A DNA stretch of 60,308 nucleotides. Origin: Bacteroidota bacterium (GTDB taxonomy: Bacteria > Bacteroidota > Bacteroidia > Chitinophagales > Chitinophagaceae). Below, piece by piece: positions 52,343 through 60,308 of the stretch (its first letter is position 1; each line of letters opens with the position of its first letter). Below the pieces are notes generated by a model. That model saw only the letters and a list, made by a program, of their open reading frames with translations, searched no databases and was not told the DNA's origin. The position numbers and the translations under genes were made by a program. The stretch is taken from contig JAHEFI010000004.1 of NCBI GenBank assembly GCA_024640255.1, positions 1 to 60,308 of the forward strand. The letters run 5' to 3'.

Positions 52343-52975
52343 ATGAAGCATCAATTTATAGCCATCGAGGGAAATATAGGAGCCGGTAAGACCACATTAA
52401 CGCATTTACTAGCGCAACATTTTAATGCAAAAACAGTATTAGAAGAATTTGCAGAAAATCCCTTTTTGACAAAATTTTACGAGAACCCAAAACAATATGC
52501 TTTTCCGCTAGAATTATTTTTTTTAGCAGAGCGCTTTAAACAACAACAAGAATTAATTAAAAACGGTGACTTATTTCAACAAGTAACTGTATCGGACTAT
52601 ATGTTCACCAAATGTTTGCTTTTTGCAAAAGCGAATTTGCCTGAAGAAGAATTTAGATTGTATCAAAAAATGTTTGATGTGTTTTATCAGCAATTAACGC
52701 CTCCTGATATTTTAATTTATTTGCACGCTCCTGTGAACAGATTACAGAGTAATATTAAAAAGCGTAATAGAAAATTTGAACAAGCTATCCCAGACGAGTA
52801 TTTATTCAAAATTCAGGAGACCTACACTAGCTATATCAAACAACATAATATTAGAACCATCTTTGTAGACGCAAGTAATGCAGATTTTTTATACAATGAA
52901 GCACATTTAAAAGTAATTTTAGATGCTTTAGATAAAGACTTGGAAGAAGGTCAACATTATTTCAACTTACCTTAA
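52343..52975 (+). CDS. deoxynucleoside kinase family protein
   Basis: A 210-residue kinase that phosphorylates deoxynucleosides in nucleotide salvage. The P-loop GNIGAGKTT is at 10-18; EEFAENPF (34-41) and FFLAERFKQQQE (58-69) match the dNK substrate-site blocks, and KKRNRKFEQAIPDEY is the lid region. It lies between folK and an MFS gene on one strand, with four bases before the MFS ATG. Substrate specificity (dA, dG or dC) cannot be set from the sequence. Confidence 0.88.
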   Translation: MKHQFIAIEGNIGAGKTTLTHLLAQHFNAKTVLEEFAENPFLTKFYENPKQYAFPLELFFLAERFKQQQELIKNGDLFQQVTVSDYMFTKCLLFAKANLPEEEFRLYQKMFDVFYQQLTPPDILIYLHAPVNRLQSNIKKRNRKFEQAIPDEYLFKIQETYTSYIKQHNIRTIFVDASNADFLYNEAHLKVILDALDKDLEEGQHYFNLP

Positions 52976-52979
52976 ACTT

Positions 52980-54233
52980 ATGACAGAAGGTCAACTCACT
53001 CAAAAAAAAGATCCATTTGGTGCTTTAAAAATCACCGAATTTAGAAACCTGATGTTGGGTAGATTTTTATTCATCATGGGCCTTAGAATGATGGGTACAT
53101 TAGTGGGTTGGTGGATTTATGAATTAACCAATGAGCCATTTGCCATTGGTCTGATTGGACTAGCAGAAGTAATCCCTGCAGTGTCTTTAGCATTGTATGC
53201 AGGACATGTGATTGATATAAGCGAGAAGAGAAAATTATTACTTAAAGGAGTTGCTTTGTATTGGGTATGCGCCATTGCATTATTATTACTTTCTACCAAT
53301 TTAACTACAGGGGCTTTTTCTAATTTACAAATTGCCATTGGAATTTATTTTGTGATTTTTTGTACTGGAATTATTCGTTCTTTTACTGGACCTAGCTTTG
53401 GTACATTAGTAGGAGAAATTATCCCTAAAGATTTATTACAAAATGCGACTACCTGGAATCAAGGAATTTGGCTGAGTGCTTCTGTTCTAGGACATGCAAT
53501 GGTCGGTTTTTTTATTGCAGGATTTGGCAATACGGGTTCTTTAAGTATTGTAATTGCTATGGTGACTATTGGATTCGTATTTATCGCTAAAATCAAACCT
53601 AAGCCTCCTCATAAACAAGAAGTAGAACAAAAGACATTAGAAAGTGTGAAAGAAGGAATACGTTTTGTGGTACAAACCAAAGAAGTATTGGGGGCGTTAT
53701 CACTAGACTTATTTGCGGTATTATTTGGTGGTGCTGTTGCCATGATACCTGTATTTGCAAAAGATATTTTAAAAGTTGGCCCTATTGGATTTGGTTGGTT
53801 AAACGCTGCCGCGGATATTGGAGCCATTATTATTATTTTCATTATCACCCTATTCCCGGTTCATCAACAACAGGGTAAAAAATTATTACTAGCAGTGGGT
53901 GGCTTTGGTATTTGCATTATTGTATTTGCATTAAGCACTACTTTCTGGGTATCTTTTACTGCACTAGTATTGAGTGGAATTTTGGATGGCTTTAGCATGA
54001 TTGTTAGAGGCACCATTATTCAATTAAAAACACCTAATCACATGCGAGGAAGGGTAATGAGTGTGAACTCCATGTTTATCAATAGTAGTAATGAATTAGG
54101 TCAGTTTGAAAGTGGATTAGCCGCTCGTGCAATGGGCGTAGTGCCTTCTGTAGTATTTGGAGGCATCATGACTTTATTGGTAGTCACCACGACTTGGTTT
54201 AAAGCACCTAGTTTAAGAAAAATGGAGTATTAA
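52980..54233 (+). CDS. MFS transporter, EntS/MFS_3-like
   Basis: A 417-residue protein with about 12 helices. The RFLFIMGLRMMGTLVGWWIYELT start and the HMRGRVMSVNSMF block near the C-terminal third are characteristic of EntS/MFS_3 transporters. It may export a siderophore or other small molecule; the substrate is unknown. Its ATG is four bases after the kinase stop, so the genes are probably co-transcribed. It ends one base from the convergent Cys-cluster gene. Confidence 0.85.
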   Translation: MTEGQLTQKKDPFGALKITEFRNLMLGRFLFIMGLRMMGTLVGWWIYELTNEPFAIGLIGLAEVIPAVSLALYAGHVIDISEKRKLLLKGVALYWVCAIALLLLSTNLTTGAFSNLQIAIGIYFVIFCTGIIRSFTGPSFGTLVGEIIPKDLLQNATTWNQGIWLSASVLGHAMVGFFIAGFGNTGSLSIVIAMVTIGFVFIAKIKPKPPHKQEVEQKTLESVKEGIRFVVQTKEVLGALSLDLFAVLFGGAVAMIPVFAKDILKVGPIGFGWLNAAADIGAIIIIFIITLFPVHQQQGKKLLLAVGGFGICIIVFALSTTFWVSFTALVLSGILDGFSMIVRGTIIQLKTPNHMRGRVMSVNSMFINSSNELGQFESGLAARAMGVVPSVVFGGIMTLLVVTTTWFKAPSLRKMEY

Positions 54234-54234
54234 A

Positions 54235-54714
54235 TTATTTCTTTAGTAATTCTTCCATCACTACATGAACAGCTGGACAGAATTCTGCATTCTTCATAGT
54301 GATAGCTGTTCTTTTGAAAAATACGTCTTCATCCGTATAAGGAAACCTTTCACAATCTGAAGGTCTTTGATCGTAAATGGAACAGGTATTATCCCCCGCT
54401 AAAAATGGACAAGGTTTTGTGTTGGTCACATAATCACCTTCATTATCCAACAAAAGGTATTTCTCAATAAACACACTTTCTTTCAATTTTAAATACTTGC
54501 TAATTCGCTTTATATCTGGAGTCTTAAATCTAGGGGAATAGTTTTTGCAACATCTAGCACAATCCAAGCAATTGATCTTTTCAAAGGCCAAATCATGCAA
54601 ATCAGGCAAAACTTTTAAGATTTGCTTCTTTTCTACCCTTTTTAAGAAGTTTTGAAACTTTTTAAGCACTTCAGGGGTAGGCTTCTCGAAATATTGTTCA
54701 ATTGATGGCTCCAT
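54235..54714 (-). CDS. YkgJ-family cysteine-cluster protein
   Basis: A 159-residue protein of the CxxCxxCC (PF03692) family. The cysteines CLDCARCC sit near residue 50-57 and further pairs are in KPCPFL, NTCSIYDQRPSDCERFP, the pattern of a putative Fe-S or zinc cluster. The reaction is unknown. The ATG at 54714 is used; the TTG four codons upstream falls within the -7 element. Confidence 0.82.
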   Translation of the reverse strand: MEPSIEQYFEKPTPEVLKKFQNFLKRVEKKQILKVLPDLHDLAFEKINCLDCARCCKNYSPRFKTPDIKRISKYLKLKESVFIEKYLLLDNEGDYVTNTKPCPFLAGDNTCSIYDQRPSDCERFPYTDEDVFFKRTAITMKNAEFCPAVHVVMEELLKK

Positions 54715-54723
54715 AAGACCATT

Positions 54724-54754
54724 CAAATGTAAACCATTTAGCAGTCATCCACAA
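54724..54754 (-). promoter_or_regulatory. promoter of the Cys-cluster gene with -33 and -7 elements
   Basis: On the minus strand TTG (54752-54754) and TACATTTG (54724-54731) are separated by 20 bases; the -7 element is nine bases from the ATG at 54714. Confidence 0.55.
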
Positions 54755-54813
54755 GCTTTCCCCAACCTATTGCAAAAACATAAAACAAGATCCAAGACCG
54801 CCTATTTATTAAC

Positions 54814-54821
54814 TATATTTG
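54814..54821 (+). promoter_or_regulatory. -7 promoter element of gcvP
   Basis: TATATTTG, 33 bases before the gcvP ATG at 54855, in the 140-base gap shared with the divergent Cys-cluster gene. Confidence 0.5.
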
Positions 54822-54854
54822 TGGCAATTTTTAACCTACACAATACAGTAGAAA

Positions 54855-57704
54855 ATGAACAACAGCGGCGCAGAATTTATCCAAAGACATATTGGACCCA
54901 ATGCAACTGATACCAACAAAATGTTATCCCTTATTGGAGCACCAAGTTTAGAGGTTTTAATTGAAAAAACCATTCCGGCTTCTATTCGTTTAAAAAAGCC
55001 AATGAATATTCCAGCTGGTTTAACTGAATTTGAATTGTTGGAATCTTTAAAAACAATTGGTTCAAAAAATGTGATTGCTACTAACTGTATTGGTCAAGGT
55101 TACTATGGAACAATTACGCCAAGTGTAATTCTTAGAAATATTTTTGAAAATCCAGGATGGTATACACAGTACACCCCTTACCAAGCAGAGATTGCACAAG
55201 GTCGTTTGGAAAGTTTATTAAACTACCAAACAATGATCACTGATTTAACAGGTATGGCAATAGCAAACGCTTCTTTATTAGATGAAGCAACTGCTGCTGC
55301 AGAAGCCATGGCAATGATTTACAATCATGTAAACAAAACAGAACACGCAGCACAATCTAAGCTATTTGTGGATACAGCTATTTTCGCACAAACCAAATCT
55401 GTATTAAAAACAAGAGCTACTCCAATTAATATTGAATTAGTTGAAGGCAATTATACCACAGCGGCTATCGATAATACTTATTTTGGAGCCATCTTACAAT
55501 ATCCTAATGCAACAGGAAGCATTGAAGATTACACAGCATTTATTGATACAGTGCACAAAGCAGGTGGTTATGTGATTTTAGTGGCGGATATTTTAGCATT
55601 AACTGTATTGAAAAGTCCAGCAGAATTAAATGCAGACGTAGCGGTGGGTAACACTCAAAGATTTGGCGTTCCAATGGGCTTTGGTGGACCACATGCTGCC
55701 TATTTTGCAACTAAGGATGAATTTAAAAGAGGCATGCCAGGTAGATTGATTGGTGTAAGTATTGATGCACAAGGTAACCGTGCATTAAGAATGGCGCTTC
55801 AAACAAGAGAGCAACATATTAAGAGAGATAAAGCCACTTCAAATATTTGTACAGCTCAAGCATTATTAGCAAATATGGCAGTAATGTATGCAGTATACCA
55901 TGGACCAGAAGGTTTAAAGAAAATTGCATCAAGAGTGCATAGCTTAACACAATCTTTGGAACAACAATTGGTTTCTTTAGGTGTTGAACAATGTAATGCG
56001 TATTATTTTGATACCATTCATATTAAAGGCTTTGATGCAACTGCTTTATATAAATTAGCTGGAGCAGCTGCCATAAACTTTAACTATTTCGCTGATGGAA
56101 CAGTAAGCATAAGTTTAGATGAAACTAGTTCAACCCAAACAGTTAATCAAATAGTGGCATTGTTTGAACAATTAACTAATAAAAAAGCTTCCGCACAAAA
56201 TGCTGCTGTAAAAAATGCCAATATTCCTGCAAGCTTAACAAGAACAAGTACTTATTTGCAACATCCAGTATTTAACACGCACCATAGTGAAACACAAATG
56301 ATGCGTTATATCAAGCAATTAGAAAACAAAGACCTTTCCTTGAATACTAGTATGATTAGTTTGGGTAGTTGTACAATGAAATTAAATGCTGCTACTGAAA
56401 TGATTCCAGTAAGCTGGCCTTGCTTTGGAGGTTTACATCCATTTGCACCTGCTGAACAAACTAAAGGCTATCAAGAAATTGCCAAAGAACTTAGTGAATA
56501 CTTATGTGAGACAACTGGCTTTACTGCATGTAGCTTACAACCTAATAGTGGTGCACAAGGAGAGTATGCAGGTTTATTAACTATACGCTCTTACCATGAA
56601 GCTAGAAATCAAACCAATAGAAATATTGTATTAATTCCTATTAGTGCACACGGAACCAATCCTGCAAGTGCGGTAATGGCTGGATTTAAAGTTGTGGTAG
56701 TAGCTTGTGATGCTGCTGGTAATATTGATGAAGCAGATTTAAAAGCAAAAGCAGAACAACACAAAGATAATTTGGGTGGTTTAATGATCACTTACCCAAG
56801 TACACACGGTGTGTTCGAAGAAACGATTATTGAAATTTGTCAAACCATTCACGATTTAGGTGGACTGGTATACATGGATGGTGCCAACATGAATGCACAG
56901 GTTGGTTTAACCAGTCCTGGTAATATTGGCGCTGATGTTTGTCACTTAAACTTACACAAAACATTTGCAATTCCTCATGGTGGCGGTGGCCCTGGAATGG
57001 GACCTATCTGCGTGAACGATAAATTAGCACCTTATTTACCTGGTCATAGTATTCATAACAATGATGCTAATGCAGTAAGTGCAGCACCATTAGGTTCTGC
57101 AAGTATTTTATTAATTAGTTATGCTTATATCAAAATGCTTGGCGCTAAGGGATTAGAATTAGCAACTTCCTATGCTATTTTGAATGCTAATTATATGAAA
57201 GCAAGATTAGAAAAAGCATACACAATATTATATACTGGAAAGAATGGTACTTGTGCCCATGAATTTATTATTGACTTAAGACCATTCAAAGCATCTGCAG
57301 GTATTGAAGCAGAAGATGTAGCGAAGCGTTTAATTGATTATGGATTCCACGCACCTACAATGAGTTTCCCAGTAGCTGGAACGATAATGATTGAACCAAC
57401 AGAAAGTGAAGATATGGCTGAACTAGATCGTTTCTGTGATGCGTTATTGTCTATTCATGCTGAAATCAAAGCGATTGAAAATGGTAGCTTCGATAAAGTA
57501 GATAACCCATTAAAGAATGCACCACATACACAACATGTAATTTGTGCAGACGAATGGAATCATGCTTATTCTAGACAGGTTGCTGCATTCCCATTACCTT
57601 ATGTACAACAAAATAAATTCTGGCCAAGTGTAGCTAGAGTTAACAATACTCATGGAGACAGAAATTTAGTTTGTACTTGTGAGCCTGTTGCTTCTTATGC
57701 ATAA
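54855..57704 (+). CDS. gcvP: glycine dehydrogenase (decarboxylating), P protein
   Basis: GcvP is the PLP-dependent decarboxylase of the glycine cleavage system. The 949-residue protein is the single-chain form with two fused homologous halves. The PLP lysine is Lys702, after His701, in [18 protein letters not shown]. Other family blocks are the N-terminal FIQRHIGP (9-16), SLIGSGYYGT-like (here CIGQGYYGT, about 77-86), ATSNICTAQ and [13 protein letters not shown] (about 502-514). No gcvT or gcvH is next to it. A GC-rich terminator-like hairpin follows. Confidence 0.95.
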   Translation: MNNSGAEFIQRHIGPNATDTNKMLSLIGAPSLEVLIEKTIPASIRLKKPMNIPAGLTEFELLESLKTIGSKNVIATNCIGQGYYGTITPSVILRNIFENPGWYTQYTPYQAEIAQGRLESLLNYQTMITDLTGMAIANASLLDEATAAAEAMAMIYNHVNKTEHAAQSKLFVDTAIFAQTKSVLKTRATPINIELVEGNYTTAAIDNTYFGAILQYPNATGSIEDYTAFIDTVHKAGGYVILVADILALTVLKSPAELNADVAVGNTQRFGVPMGFGGPHAAYFATKDEFKRGMPGRLIGVSIDAQGNRALRMALQTREQHIKRDKATSNICTAQALLANMAVMYAVYHGPEGLKKIASRVHSLTQSLEQQLVSLGVEQCNAYYFDTIHIKGFDATALYKLAGAAAINFNYFADGTVSISLDETSSTQTVNQIVALFEQLTNKKASAQNAAVKNANIPASLTRTSTYLQHPVFNTHHSETQMMRYIKQLENKDLSLNTSMISLGSCTMKLNAATEMIPVSWPCFGGLHPFAPAEQTKGYQEIAKELSEYLCETTGFTACSLQPNSGAQGEYAGLLTIRSYHEARNQTNRNIVLIPISAHGTNPASAVMAGFKVVVVACDAAGNIDEADLKAKAEQHKDNLGGLMITYPSTHGVFEETIIEICQTIHDLGGLVYMDGANMNAQVGLTSPGNIGADVCHLNLHKTFAIPHGGGGPGMGPICVNDKLAPYLPGHSIHNNDANAVSAAPLGSASILLISYAYIKMLGAKGLELATSYAILNANYMKARLEKAYTILYTGKNGTCAHEFIIDLRPFKASAGIEAEDVAKRLIDYGFHAPTMSFPVAGTIMIEPTESEDMAELDRFCDALLSIHAEIKAIENGSFDKVDNPLKNAPHTQHVICADEWNHAYSRQVAAFPLPYVQQNKFWPSVARVNNTHGDRNLVCTCEPVASYA

Positions 57705-57726
57705 TTAGAGAGATAACCAACCATAA

Positions 57727-57754
57727 CAAAGGCCCCCGAGTTCGGGGGCCTTTG
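57727..57754. terminator. long GC-rich hairpin between gcvP and the HTH gene
   Basis: CAAAGGCCCCCG (57727-57738) and CGGGGGCCTTTG (57743-57754) make a perfect 12-base stem around AGTT. The hairpin is symmetric and can end both convergent genes, although the T tract is only three bases. Confidence 0.75.
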
Positions 57755-57757
57755 TAC

Positions 57758-58180
57758 TTAAAACATATTGGGGGAAGAAGTATTAATCGGGGTAGCATTT
57801 TCTGGCTGATTCAACATTAGTTCATATAAGGAGATAATTTTTTCTTTGTCTTTAATAACTGTATTTAATTGTTCAACATCTTCTTGTAGGTTTTGTAGTT
57901 TAATATTTTCTACTTCATATTTATAAGCAAATTCTTCTGCTTGCGCTATGCCCAAAGACCTGGACTGATCAATCATATTTCCTTCTCCGGTTAATACCCA
58001 AAGCATATTAAGCTCCGTATAATGTTCATGCACTTTAATTAGGATATCAGAGCCAACCGAACCTTTATTTCTTAATTGCTTGGCATAATACCCATTGGAT
58101 AATTTAATTTTCTTTTCAAAAGCATGAGGAGAGATGTTCCTAAATTGTAGGTACATAGAAATTCTTTCAATTGGCTTCAT
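57758..58180 (-). CDS. HTH transcriptional regulator (phage-repressor-like) with coiled-coil tail
   Basis: A 140-residue protein. Residues about 1-70 form a Cro/C1-like helix-turn-helix domain (AFEKKIKLSNGYYAKQLRNKG, then SDILIKVHEHYTELNMLWVLTGEG, the pattern of Bacteroidota repressors). Residues about 83-120 are a heptad-rich helix (VENIKLQNLQEDVEQLNTVIKDKEK) suited to dimerisation. The C-terminal part is short and unassigned, with no peptidase domain of LexA type. A perfect inverted repeat nine bases upstream is a probable operator, so autoregulation is likely. It is a single gene with no phage genes nearby. Confidence 0.82.
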   Translation of the reverse strand: MKPIERISMYLQFRNISPHAFEKKIKLSNGYYAKQLRNKGSVGSDILIKVHEHYTELNMLWVLTGEGNMIDQSRSLGIAQAEEFAYKYEVENIKLQNLQEDVEQLNTVIKDKEKIISLYELMLNQPENATPINTSSPNMF

Positions 58181-58189
58181 AGTAAATAG

Positions 58190-58213
58190 TTTTAGTGAGA
58201 TATAACACTAAAA
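58190..58213. promoter_or_regulatory. probable operator: perfect inverted repeat
   Basis: TTTTAGTG (58190-58197) and CACTAAAA (58206-58213) are perfect 8-base arms separated by eight bases, spaced by about 1.5 helical turns. It lies nine bases upstream of the HTH gene start and is a likely binding site for its dimer. Confidence 0.6.
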
Positions 58214-58278
58214 TAAAAGCCAGTTACAAAAGATTATAGGTACTCAGGCCTCAAATAAAACAACGGTAGGCCTCATTT

Positions 58279-60198
58279 TTATTGCTTCTCGCTTAATTCC
58301 AACCACCTTAATTCTGCAGCTTCTAATTGATTAGTCAGTTGAGATAATTCTTCACTTAATTTAGTAATGGCATCATAATCCAAATTGGCTTGATTCATTT
58401 GCTCCACTAATGCAGCTTTCTTGGTTTCTAAAACAGGCATTTCTTTATTCAAGGTCTCCCATTCTAGCTTTTCTTTATAAGACATTTTCACCGCCGCAGG
58501 CTTGGAAGTATTGTCTTGTATTACTGGTGCAGGCTTTTCTTCTTTTTGAACTACCGGATGCTCTTTTTGCGTAGTGATATCTGAACTTACTCCAGATAAA
58601 CTCTGTTTAGATTTTTCTAAAATTCTAAATTGTGTATAGTTACCAGGATAATCTCTAATCACACCATCCCCTTCGAAAATAAATAAGTGATCTACTAGTT
58701 TATCCATAAAGTATCTATCATGTGATACTAATAATACACAGCCAGTATACTCTAATAAGAATTGCTCCAAGACAGCCAAAGTAGGTAAATCCAAATCATT
58801 GGTTGGCTCATCCAATATTAAGAAATTAGGATTCTTAAATAAAACCGTTAACAATTGAAGGCGTTTCTTTTCCCCACCACTAAGGGCACTTAAATAAGTG
58901 TATTGCTTGTCTGGAGTAAATAAAAATAATTCCAAGAATTGTGCAGCACTTAAAGAACCACCACTGGCTAATGGAAAATTCTCTGCGAAAGTCTTTAAGT
59001 ATTCTATCACACGCATATCGGTCTTATACACCAAACCTTCTTGAGAAAAATTACCAAACACAATGGTATCCCCCACATTCACTTTACCACTATCCGGCTC
59101 TGTAATACCTTGTAAAATTTGTAAGAAGGTAGACTTACCCACCCCATTCTTACCCACTATACCCACTCTTTCACCCTTGCTAAATGTATAATCAAACCCT
59201 TTTAAAACTTGTATGTCGCCATAAGACTTGTATACTTTCTTTAATTCAATAATCTTGCCACCTAATCGAGACATTTTCATTCCCAATTGTAAATTGGCGT
59301 CTTCAATTTTTTGTTTAGCCTTGGCTTCTACCTCATAAAAATTATCCTGTCTACTTTTACTTTTAGTAGTTCTTGCTTTGGGTTGCTTGCGCATCCACTC
59401 CAATTCTTTTCTATAGGTATTCTTTGCTTTATCTATACTAGATTGCTCTGCTTCTATTCTTGCCGCTTTCTTTTCTAAATAGTTTTCGTAATCTCCTTTA
59501 TAAGTGTATAAATTTTCTCTTTCTAATTCCCAGATCTCATCTGTTACAGATTCTAAGAAATAACGATCATGAGATACCAACAATAATGTTACTTTTTCTT
59601 GAGACAAATAATTCTCTAACCACTCAATCATATTTAAATCCAAATGGTTGGTAGGCTCATCCATTAACAATAAAATATGTCTTGGATCAAATCCAATTTG
59701 AATTAAAGTCTTTGCTAAAGAAACCCTTTTTCTTTGACCACCACTTAATTTGGCAACAGGTTGTTGTAAATGATGAATATTTAATTGGGTTAAAATAATA
59801 TTAACCTTAGACTCAAAATCCCAGGCACTTCTTTCTTCCATCTCAACAATTGCATCAGAAATAGCTTGTTCTTCTCCACTTTCCATTGCCATTTCATATT
59901 GACTAATGGCCTTCATTACTGGATGGTCTTGTTGAAATAAGTTTTGTAAAATAGTAGCAGATTCATCAAATTGAGGTTCTTGCTCAAATAGCACCAAATG
60001 AACATCTTTATGAATTCTACAAGTACCCGCATCTGGATGCTCTTTGCCAGACATAATCTTCAATAAGGTTGATTTTCCTACCCCATTTCTTGCTATCAAA
60101 GCAATCCTATCCCCTTCATTTATATTAAAACTAATCCCTTTAAAAAGGGGGTAAATTCCATAACTCTTCGTTAAACCTTCAACAGATACATAATGCAT
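58279..60198 (-). CDS. uup: ABC-F ATPase, Uup-like
   Basis: A 639-residue soluble ABC-F protein with two ATPase domains and no membrane segments; such proteins act on the ribosome or in DNA-related processes. Walker A is RNGVGKST (preceded by Ala instead of Gly) in domain 1 and GKNGVGKST in domain 2; LSGGQRKRVSLAK and LSGGEKKRLQLL are the signatures, and DEPTNHLD / DEPTNDLD the Walker B. The linker with KQPKARTTKSKSRQ (about 270-285) and the C-terminal coiled coil (about 565-639, Lys/Glu-rich) are diagnostic of Uup. The ATG is only four bases after a TATCTTTG element, so the transcript may be leaderless. Confidence 0.88.
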   Translation of the reverse strand: MHYVSVEGLTKSYGIYPLFKGISFNINEGDRIALIARNGVGKSTLLKIMSGKEHPDAGTCRIHKDVHLVLFEQEPQFDESATILQNLFQQDHPVMKAISQYEMAMESGEEQAISDAIVEMEERSAWDFESKVNIILTQLNIHHLQQPVAKLSGGQRKRVSLAKTLIQIGFDPRHILLLMDEPTNHLDLNMIEWLENYLSQEKVTLLLVSHDRYFLESVTDEIWELERENLYTYKGDYENYLEKKAARIEAEQSSIDKAKNTYRKELEWMRKQPKARTTKSKSRQDNFYEVEAKAKQKIEDANLQLGMKMSRLGGKIIELKKVYKSYGDIQVLKGFDYTFSKGERVGIVGKNGVGKSTFLQILQGITEPDSGKVNVGDTIVFGNFSQEGLVYKTDMRVIEYLKTFAENFPLASGGSLSAAQFLELFLFTPDKQYTYLSALSGGEKKRLQLLTVLFKNPNFLILDEPTNDLDLPTLAVLEQFLLEYTGCVLLVSHDRYFMDKLVDHLFIFEGDGVIRDYPGNYTQFRILEKSKQSLSGVSSDITTQKEHPVVQKEEKPAPVIQDNTSKPAAVKMSYKEKLEWETLNKEMPVLETKKAALVEQMNQANLDYDAITKLSEELSQLTNQLEAAELRWLELSEKQ

Positions 60199-60202
60199 GG
60201 CG

Positions 60203-60210
60203 CAAAGATA
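60203..60210 (-). promoter_or_regulatory. -7 promoter element almost touching the uup start
   Basis: TATCTTTG on the minus strand, four bases before the ATG at 60198. Confidence 0.45.
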
Positions 60211-60252
60211 CGAGCCATAGCTAGTATCTGCTAATTTATTGGAGAAACTATG

Positions 60253-60260
60253 TACTTTTG
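60253..60260 (+). promoter_or_regulatory. -7 promoter element of the gene leaving the window
   Basis: TACTTTTG, 28 bases before the ATG at 60289. Confidence 0.4.
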
Positions 60261-60288
60261 TGCTTGTTATCGACCAAATCCAATTTGA

Positions 60289-60308
60289 ATGAAAAGTTTT
60301 GAAGTACC
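60289..60308 (+). CDS. 5' end of an unidentified gene (partial)
   Basis: ATG at 60289 opens a frame reading Met-Lys-Ser-Phe-Glu-Val to the window edge. The product cannot be named. A -7 element 28 bases upstream supports a real start. Confidence 0.35.

Noticed and set aside
57758..58180. HTH gene as prophage remnant or toxin-antitoxin
   Set aside because: No phage genes, integrase or partner toxin frame are adjacent.

Overview
Organism. The window (about 36% G+C by eye) reads as the chromosome of a Bacteroidota bacterium, most likely family Chitinophagaceae (Sediminibacterium/Ferruginibacter-like); the family is inferred, the phylum is well supported. Evidence: many start codons lie just downstream of the Bacteroidota -7 promoter element TAnnTTTG, and starts show A-rich leaders with almost no Shine-Dalgarno sequence. 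The gene content is typical too: a type IX secretion plug protein, a TamL-type lipoprotein, an archaeal-type ProRS, a CusA-CusC fusion, a PF14121-like porin and a mitochondrial-type aconitase. I see no insertion sequence, prophage, CRISPR array, rRNA or tRNA. One structural RNA is present, the SRP RNA (ffs) on the minus strand near 6.0-6.1 kb.

Layout. 0-5.3 kb: end of an outer-membrane barrel gene, kdsA (LPS Kdo), a small PspC protein, aconitase with a terminator, a Gfo/Idh/MocA oxidoreductase and an AlkD-like protein. 5.3-9.4 kb: TalC-type transaldolase, ffs, T9SS plug, FtsX/LolC-like permease, SPOUT methyltransferase. 9.4-16.8 kb: TamL, proS-truB, a Gly/Tyr-rich repeat lipoprotein and a FadL-like barrel. 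16.8-26.6 kb: an active/inactive M16 peptidase pair, miaA, a pRiA4b-ORF3 protein, a tRNA nucleotidyltransferase, a GT2 glycosyltransferase, tsaC, dapD and an EamA transporter. 26.6-32.5 kb: an AT-rich gap, an orphan Kelch-like/transmembrane/winged-helix-like protein, a LuxE-like acyl-activating enzyme, and a translationally coupled trio of M42 peptidase, class I glutamine amidotransferase and ATP-grasp ligase. 32.5-42.6 kb: a one-strand heavy-metal (probably copper) island. 42.6-54.7 kb: purine phosphorylase, two MFS exporters, clpB, queG, an sppA-ABC-2 permease-SRPBCC operon, folK, a deoxynucleoside kinase and a Cys-cluster protein. 54.8-60.3 kb: gcvP, a HTH repressor with a palindromic operator, the ABC-F ATPase uup, and the first codons of another gene.

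How the genes work together. Most of the window is housekeeping: envelope building (kdsA, tamL, T9SS plug, FadL, sppA), translation and tRNA modification (proS, truB, miaA, cca-like, tsaC, queG, ffs, uup), and central metabolism (acn, tal, gcvP, dapD, folK). Two regions are accessory. The metal island combines an adaptor lipoprotein, an RND pump fused to its outer-membrane channel, two secreted CxxC heavy-metal-binding proteins, a Cys-rich secreted protein and two outer-membrane barrels, which together suggest periplasmic capture and efflux of Cu/Ag-like ions. The M42-amidotransferase-ATP-grasp trio looks like an undescribed amide-bond-forming pathway and is the best candidate for a novel system here. 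Genes are packed very tightly: convergent pairs abut or overlap, twice sharing one CTAG as both stop codons, and several promoters lie inside neighbouring genes or terminators.
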